This document shows positions 59,189 to 64,000 of a DNA stretch of 64,000 nucleotides, piece after piece. The notes under the pieces were generated by a model. It was not told the origin of the DNA. It saw only the letters and a program-made list of their open reading frames with translations, and made no database searches. The DNA is from DATKMK01 sp035541895 (GTDB taxonomy: Bacteria; Desulfobacterota; Binatia; HRBIN30; JACQVA1): NCBI GenBank assembly GCA_035541895.1, contig DATKMK010000119.1, positions 62,001 through 126,000 of the forward strand. Direction: 5' to 3'. Position 1 is the first letter of the stretch, and each line of letters opens with the position of its first letter. The position numbers and the translations under genes are program-made.

Positions 59189-62100
59189 ATGACTCGCTCG
59201 TGGCCTTCCCCTGTGCGTCGTTACGCGGTCGCCGTCCTGGCGACGACGCTGGGGGTGCTGCTCAAGGAAGCGCTCGGGCCGCAGATTGTTCCGAGCGTGT
59301 ACCTTACGGCCTACGCGGCGGTACTCGCCAGTGCCGCCTACGGCGGATTCGGGCCTGGGGTGCTCGCTACGATCCTGTCGGCGTTGATTGACTGGGATTT
59401 GTTTCTTCCGCCGATCTTCTCGCTGAATGGTTTTGATGCCGTCACCGCGGCGCGCGTCGCGCTCTTCACCGCGACCTGCGTTCCGATGAGTTGGTTCGTT
59501 GATCGCTGGCGCACCAATCGAGCGCGATTGGTCACCAGCGAAGCGCGCCTGCGACGCATGTTCGAGGCCGATCTGGTCGGGATGATCACCTATCACCTCG
59601 ACGGCACGATTCGCGAAGCCAACGATCGATTTCTGCAGATGGTCGGTTACACCCGCGCCGACGTGCGTGCGGGTCGTCTGTGGTGGTCGAAAATGACCCC
59701 GTCCGAGTATGCATCGCGAGACGCAGCCGCGATCGATCAGATCGCCGCGAGCGGCACGTGGGTGCCGTTCGAGAAGGAATATCTGCGCCAGGACGGGAGC
59801 CGCGTGCCGGTCATCGTCGCGGGCGGCGCGACCGATGCCGCGCGTCAGGAAGGCGTCGCCTTCGTTTTCGACATCACCGAGCGCAAGCAGGCAGAGCAAG
59901 CGTTACGCGTCGCCAATGTCGAGTTGGAACGTCGAGTGGCTGAGCGAACCGCGAAGCTGCAAACCGAACTTGCGGCGCGCCGACAGATCGAAACGGCGCT
60001 CCGCGAGAGTGAGGAGCGGTTTCACAGCGCGTTTCGCCACACTCCAATTGGCATGGCCCTGGTGAATCTCGAGGGTGTGCCGTTCCAGGTCAACCACGCC
60101 TTGTGCGAGATGCTCGGATACACCGAGGCAGAACTCCTCGCGACGAACGCCGAGGTGCTCACGCATCCCGATGATATCGCCGCCGAGCGCGAGCACGCCC
60201 GTCGGCTGCTGGCTGGCGAGATCGAGAGCTGCCAGTTCGAGAAGCGCTACCTCCACAAGCAGGGGCATGTGATCTGGGCGTCGCTGAGCGCGTCGCTCTT
60301 GCGCGATGCTGCGGGACAGCCGCTCCACTACATCAGCCAGGTTGAAGACGTCACGGAACGTCGCCGCTTGTACGACCAGCTGCGCGACAGTGAGCAACGC
60401 TTCAGCAACGGATTCAAGTACGCGCCCATCGGCATGGCCCTCGTCGGCATCGACGGGGTCGTCATGCAGGTCAACCAAGCCCTCTGCGACATGTTGGGGT
60501 ATTCCGAAGCTGAACTGCTCGCCAGACGGTCGTTCGAGGTTACGCACCCCGACGATCTCACCAACACGATCGAGCAGCTCTACAAGATGGTCGCGGGGGA
60601 GACGGACACCTGGCAACTGGAGCGGCGATACTTCCACAAGGACGGGCATATCGTCTGGGGCGAATCGAGCACTTCGATGGTCCGCGACGAGCGGGGCAAT
60701 TCGCTGTACGTCATCTCGCAAGTCCGCGATGTCACCGAGCAACGTCTGGCCACCGAACGCCTGCGGCAGAGCGAAGAACGCTTCGCCTTGGCGGTCAACG
60801 GCGCCAGCGATGGCATTTGGGATTGGTGTCTGGACACCGACACCGTCTACCTCTCGCCTCGTTGCCGGGTCATGGCGGGTATGGAATCGGACGCCGACAC
60901 GAGTCCGTCACATTGGGCTTCGCACGTCTTTCCGGACGATCGCGAGCGGGTCGCGACCGCGGTCTCGGAGCACCTCGACGGCCGCACCCCGCACTTTGAG
61001 TGCGAATACCGGATTGAGCAGGAGCCCGGAATGTATCGCTGGGTGTTGTCGCGTGGACTGGCGGTGCGCGACGCCACCGGGAAAGCCTATCGCATGGCGG
61101 GATCGTTGACCGACGTGTCGGATCGCAAGCGCGCGGAGCTGACGTTGCGCGAAAGCGAAGAGCGGTTTCATAGTGCCTTTCGCGACGCCCCGGCCGGCAT
61201 GGCGCTGATCGACCGCAACGGTCAGACCGTGCGTGTCAATCGGGCCCTGTGCGCCATCCTGGGCTATTCGGAGCCTGAGCTCTTGGCGATGTCGTTGAGT
61301 CGCTTGATGCACTCCGAGGATGTCGCGCATGCGCAGGACGGCGTGCGCCGAATCGAAAGGGGCGAATTGGAATCGCATCAAAGCGAGGGGCGATATGTCC
61401 ACAAGTCCGGCCGTGTGGTGTGGGCCGAAATCGGGGTCTCGCTGATTCGCGACCGCGACGGACGGCCGCTGCATAGTCTCGTCCACGTGCGCGACATCAC
61501 CGACCGCCACTACCTCAGCCGTGTGCTCGCGGCCTTGAACGCGCGCCTCGATGTCAAAGAGTCGTTTCGCGAAGTCGCCAGCAACCTGCAGGGAATGACT
61601 GGCTGCTATAGTTCGACGCTGATTCTCTTCGATGAGCACAACGAGTGGGGGACGGTCTGGCCGTTGGACCCGTCGCGTAGTGAACGGCCTCTCGGTGCGC
61701 GCATGCCGATTCGCGACAGCCCAGCGCTGCCGTTCGTCGTCCGCGGCCGCGCGCATCTGGTGCCGGACCTCGCCGCCGAGTTGTCCTATGCGCCTCTCGC
61801 AGCAGCCTACCGCGCCGGAATCCGGTCGGCGATGACGCTGCCGCTGGCGGGAGCTGACCGCGTCGCCGGCATGCTGGTGCTGGTGTGGACGCGCGTCGAC
61901 GCCTGCGAGGCGGCGCTTGTGCCGGCAGTGCGGCAAGTGGCCGATGCCTTGGCGCTGGCCATGGAGAAGCACCGACTGTTCGAGCAGGTCGACGCGAGTC
62001 GCGAACGCCTGCAAGCGCTGTCGCGCGAGTTGTTGCGCGTTCAGGAAGCCGAACGACGACACCTCGCCGTCGAATTGCACGACGAAATCGGGCAGACATT

Positions 62101-62686
62101 GACCGGCATTCGCCTGATGTTGGGCACCATCAATCGCGTGCCGGCCGCGACCGCGAGTGCGCGACTACAACAAACCCTCACGCTGGTAGACGACCTCGTT
62201 GCCCAGGTACGGAACCTGTCGCTGGAATTGCGCCCGGCGATGTTGGACGATCTCGGTTTGCTCCCTGCGCTGCTGTGGCTGCTCGGCCGCTATACCGACC
62301 AGACGAAAATCGAAATCGCTTTCGAGCACCACGGGCTCGACCGTCGCCTCCCGTCCGAGATCGAAACCGCGGCGTTTCGGATCATCCAGGAAGCCCTCAC
62401 CAATATCGCACGCCACGCGAACACCACCGAGGCTCGAGTGAAGGCGCAGATGACCGGGTCCGCCCTGCTGATTCAGGTCACCGACGCGGGCAGCGGCTTC
62501 GATTTGCACGGGCGGCCGGTGGTGGGAGCAACGACGGGTCTGGCGGGAATGCGCGAGCGGGCGCTGCTACTGGGGGGACGGCTCACGGTTGAATCGACTC
62601 CAGGCGAGGGGACGTGCGTGCAAGCGGAGTTGCCGCTCGCGATGGAACGGAACGGGGATGAGCGTCACGATTTTCATCGCGGATGA
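59189..62686 (+). CDS. Multi-PAS/GAF membrane histidine kinase (NarL-type partner)
   Basis: This protein is about 1165 residues. The N-terminus (residues 1-110) has about four hydrophobic segments like DUF4118 (SVYLTAYAAVLASAAYGGFG). Five PAS domains follow, each closing with an ITERK/VTERR/VTEQR-type tail. PAS 2, 3 and 5 are clearly internal repeats, with near-identical F-x-x-x-F...GMAL and LGYSEAELL phrases. A GAF-like domain is near residue 800, then the HisKA_3 helix HLAVELHDEIGQTLTGIRLM with the phospho-His and an ATPase domain (FRIIQEALTNIARHAN, TGLAGMRERALLLGGRL). It pairs with the overlapping LuxR-type regulator. The start is uncertain: ATG at 59189 is used, TTG at 59177 is an alternative. 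Confidence 0.88.
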   Translation: MTRSWPSPVRRYAVAVLATTLGVLLKEALGPQIVPSVYLTAYAAVLASAAYGGFGPGVLATILSALIDWDLFLPPIFSLNGFDAVTAARVALFTATCVPMSWFVDRWRTNRARLVTSEARLRRMFEADLVGMITYHLDGTIREANDRFLQMVGYTRADVRAGRLWWSKMTPSEYASRDAAAIDQIAASGTWVPFEKEYLRQDGSRVPVIVAGGATDAARQEGVAFVFDITERKQAEQALRVANVELERRVAERTAKLQTELAARRQIETALRESEERFHSAFRHTPIGMALVNLEGVPFQVNHALCEMLGYTEAELLATNAEVLTHPDDIAAEREHARRLLAGEIESCQFEKRYLHKQGHVIWASLSASLLRDAAGQPLHYISQVEDVTERRRLYDQLRDSEQRFSNGFKYAPIGMALVGIDGVVMQVNQALCDMLGYSEAELLARRSFEVTHPDDLTNTIEQLYKMVAGETDTWQLERRYFHKDGHIVWGESSTSMVRDERGNSLYVISQVRDVTEQRLATERLRQSEERFALAVNGASDGIWDWCLDTDTVYLSPRCRVMAGMESDADTSPSHWASHVFPDDRERVATAVSEHLDGRTPHFECEYRIEQEPGMYRWVLSRGLAVRDATGKAYRMAGSLTDVSDRKRAELTLRESEERFHSAFRDAPAGMALIDRNGQTVRVNRALCAILGYSEPELLAMSLSRLMHSEDVAHAQDGVRRIERGELESHQSEGRYVHKSGRVVWAEIGVSLIRDRDGRPLHSLVHVRDITDRHYLSRVLAALNARLDVKESFREVASNLQGMTGCYSSTLILFDEHNEWGTVWPLDPSRSERPLGARMPIRDSPALPFVVRGRAHLVPDLAAELSYAPLAAAYRAGIRSAMTLPLAGADRVAGMLVLVWTRVDACEAALVPAVRQVADALALAMEKHRLFEQVDASRERLQALSRELLRVQEAERRHLAVELHDEIGQTLTGIRLMLGTINRVPAATASARLQQTLTLVDDLVAQVRNLSLELRPAMLDDLGLLPALLWLLGRYTDQTKIEIAFEHHGLDRRLPSEIETAAFRIIQEALTNIARHANTTEARVKAQMTGSALLIQVTDAGSGFDLHGRPVVGATTGLAGMRERALLLGGRLTVESTPGEGTCVQAELPLAMERNGDERHDFHRG

Positions 62687-63311
62687 TCACGCGGTCGTCC
62701 GGCTCGGGCTACAGGCGCTGATCGACGCCGAGCCGGACTTGCAACTGATCGGGCAGGCGGCCGACGGCCGCGAGGCGCTGGTGCAGGTGCAGCAGCTCCG
62801 TCCACAGGTCTTGGTCCTCGATTTGGTGCTGCCCGGAATGCACGGGTTGGAGGTGTTGCGGCGGGTGCCGCGCATCAGCCCGGAAACCCGCGTGATCGTG
62901 TTGTCGATGCACGCGAACGAGGCGTACGTGCTCGATGCGCTCCGCGGCGGCGCCGTCGGCTACGTGCTCAAGGGCTCGGATACGACGGAATTGGTCCGCG
63001 CGATTCGGCAGGTCGTTGCCGGCGACATTTACCTCAGCCCACCGCTCTCGATGCAAGCGGTGATGGACTATGCGGAGCGGGCAGGCGGCGTTCCCGCCGA
63101 TGCCTACGACACCCTGACGCGACGTGAACGCGAAGTCCTCCGCTTCTCCGCGGAGAGCCTCACCAGCGCACAAATCGGCGCCCGGCTGTTCATCAGTGCG
63201 CGGACGGTCGAAACTCACCGCGCCAACCTCATGCACAAGCTGGGTCTGCGCAACCAGGCTGACGTTATTCGATACGCGTTGCGTCGGGGTATTCTCCCCG
63301 TCGACAAGTAG
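62658..63311 (+). CDS. NarL/LuxR-family response regulator
   Basis: This 217-residue regulator has a receiver domain (IFIADDHAVVRLGLQALIDA at the start, VLVLDLVLPGMHGLEVLRRV with the phospho-acceptor Asp near residue 54, VGYVLKGSD) and a C-terminal LuxR-type HTH (TRREREVLRFSAESLTSAQI, ARLFISARTVETHRANLMHK). It is expected to be phosphorylated by the multi-PAS kinase whose gene overlaps this start by 29 bp. The HTH reads AESLTSAQI where many members read AEGLSNKEI. The ATG at 62658 has GGGG upstream. Targets are unknown, although TAGAC repeats follow the gene. Confidence 0.93.
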   Translation: MSVTIFIADDHAVVRLGLQALIDAEPDLQLIGQAADGREALVQVQQLRPQVLVLDLVLPGMHGLEVLRRVPRISPETRVIVLSMHANEAYVLDALRGGAVGYVLKGSDTTELVRAIRQVVAGDIYLSPPLSMQAVMDYAERAGGVPADAYDTLTRREREVLRFSAESLTSAQIGARLFISARTVETHRANLMHKLGLRNQADVIRYALRRGILPVDK

Positions 63312-63350
63312 CCATCGCACGCCCGCGCTACCCGGGGTTGCAGAATTGGG

Positions 63351-63384
63351 TAGACAAAAAAATACGTAGACTTACGCAATAGAC
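63351..63384. repeat. Three TAGAC repeats in an AT-rich gap
   Basis: TAGAC occurs at 63351-63355, 63367-63371 and 63380-63384, spaced 16 and 13 bp, in an AT-rich stretch with a run of seven or eight A residues. The position directly follows the response-regulator gene and precedes the transposase gene. It could be a binding site array or the edge of the insertion sequence. This is observation only. Confidence 0.35.
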
Positions 63385-63515
63385 CCGATCGATCTGTGCG
63401 CGCAATAATCGGCGTGGCTATGCGGTTCGGTCATGCTGTCCAGTGGTTCCCCCCGTTCGCTCTTGGCGAATCCGGCAGACCGAACCTCGCCGAAGGACGA
63501 TAGCCGAGTGGAGGG

Positions 63516-63535
63516 CGGCTGCCAGACGGCAGCCG
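63516..63535 (+). other. 8-bp stem-loop just before the transposase start
   Basis: CGGCTGCC-AGAC-GGCAGCCG is a perfect 8-bp stem with a four-base loop, ending 9 bp before the transposase ATG at 63545. Hairpins at this position can shield the ribosome-binding region of a transposase against readthrough transcription. No clear insertion-sequence terminal repeat was found upstream. Confidence 0.45.
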
Positions 63536-63544
63536 TTGGACAAC

Positions 63545-64000
63545 ATGACGCAGATCGAACTCTCATCAGTTGAGCGCAACGAACTTGAACGTCTTGTTCG
63601 CGAGGGGCCGGTGGCTTTGGCCCGGCGTGCACGCGTCGTCCTCGCGCACGCGGACGGTACGTCGCTCGCTGCCATCGCCACACGACTCGGCTTGCACCGG
63701 GATAGTTGTCGCCGCTGGCTGCTCCGCTACCGGACACGAGGAACCGCCGGCCTACTCCATGGCAACGCCGGCAAGCCGAAGAACGTCGTCTTCGATGCCG
63801 CGACGTGTGCCGAGATTCGCCGGCGAGCGAGTGCCGAGCCCGGCACCTTCGGCGAGCCGCATGCGCGCTGGTCGTTGTACAAGCTGCGGGATCATCTGGT
63901 GCGGCGACACGTCGTGCGAACCATCAGCGTCGAGCGACTCCGGCAACTGCTGCGTGAGGGTCCGACCGATCGGGAGCATTGGAACCAGCCCGTGTCGCGC
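63545..64000 (+). mobile_element. IS630-like transposase, N-terminal part (runs off the window)
   Basis: From the ATG at 63545 the frame stays open to the last base, giving about 152 residues of a longer protein. It begins TQIELSSVERNELERLVREG, followed by a helix-turn-helix segment (TSLAAIATRLGLHRDSCRRW, LLRYRTRGTAGLLHGNAGKP), then ARWSLYKLRDHLVRRHVVRT and ISVERLRQLLRE. This order resembles the N-terminal DNA-binding half of IS630-family transposases, whose DDE catalytic domain would follow beyond the window. The left end of the element cannot be fixed, and no target-site duplication can be checked. Confidence 0.72.

Overview
The window is about 64 kb of GC-rich bacterial chromosome with densely packed genes on both strands. 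It carries CaiB/BaiF CoA-transferases, an LLM-class (F420-type) oxidoreductase, a DUF1329 protein, a wax-ester synthase, an archaeal-type S-adenosylmethionine synthetase, RtcB/archease and a Myxococcus-type Cys-rich repeat. This mix suggests an uncultivated deltaproteobacterial-grade lineage (Binatota/Desulfobacterota-like or Myxococcota-like). The lineage is an inference from gene content; no rRNA is present to test it. Penicillin-binding protein, FabI and DXR/IspF show an ordinary bacterial envelope, type II fatty-acid synthesis and the MEP isoprenoid pathway.

Layout. (1) 1-8.6 kb is an acyl-CoA/hydrophobic-substrate catabolic island: amidohydrolase tail, crotonase-fold protein, ABM-domain protein, DUF4097 repeat protein, DUF1329 protein, a decayed alpha/beta hydrolase, an isochorismatase-fold protein, two overlapping class III CoA-transferase genes and an LLM oxidoreductase. 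(2) 8.6-33.7 kb is a surface-polysaccharide and envelope island: two tandem O-antigen-ligase/TPR proteins, a secreted protein with a C-terminal sorting-type tail, a WecA-like phosphoglycosyltransferase, five other glycosyltransferases, two alkaline-phosphatase-superfamily proteins, a Wzx-like flippase, a sugar-nucleotide epimerase/dehydratase, an acyl-CoA ligase, a GT39-like membrane protein and a GPH-type transporter. (3) 33.8-43 kb is housekeeping and regulation: VOC protein, tRNA-binding protein, DnaB, ThiE, an NtrC/NtrB-type pair, MoeA, IspF and a four-haem cytochrome c. (4) 43-50.6 kb holds wax synthase, RtcB-archease RNA repair, archaeal-type MAT, an AmrS-type radical SAM enzyme, a CBS-domain protein, a strongly structured non-coding segment and two small secreted proteins. 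(5) 50.6-64 kb holds a YjbR-like protein, an acyltransferase, tRNA-Ala(CGC), acyl-CoA dehydrogenase, DksA-like protein, Dxr, a class A PBP, a frameshifted remnant gene, FabI, a multi-PAS sensor kinase with its LuxR-type regulator, and the start of an IS630-like transposase running off the window.

How the genes work together. The polysaccharide island contains most parts of a Wzx/Wzy-type assembly line: lipid-carrier priming (WecA-like), chain building (GT4/GT2 enzymes), flipping (Wzx-like) and polymerisation or ligation (two Wzy/WaaL-like proteins). The two class III CoA-transferase genes look like subunits of one heteromer, because only one keeps the expected catalytic Asp. RtcB with archease is a standard RNA ligase plus its activator. 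The points most worth following are the structured RNA candidate at about 49.67-49.84 kb, the tandem Wzy-TPR paralogues with neighbouring phosphodiesterase-fold proteins, the catalytic-residue losses in several enzymes of the first island, and the twin-CX3C secreted peptide.
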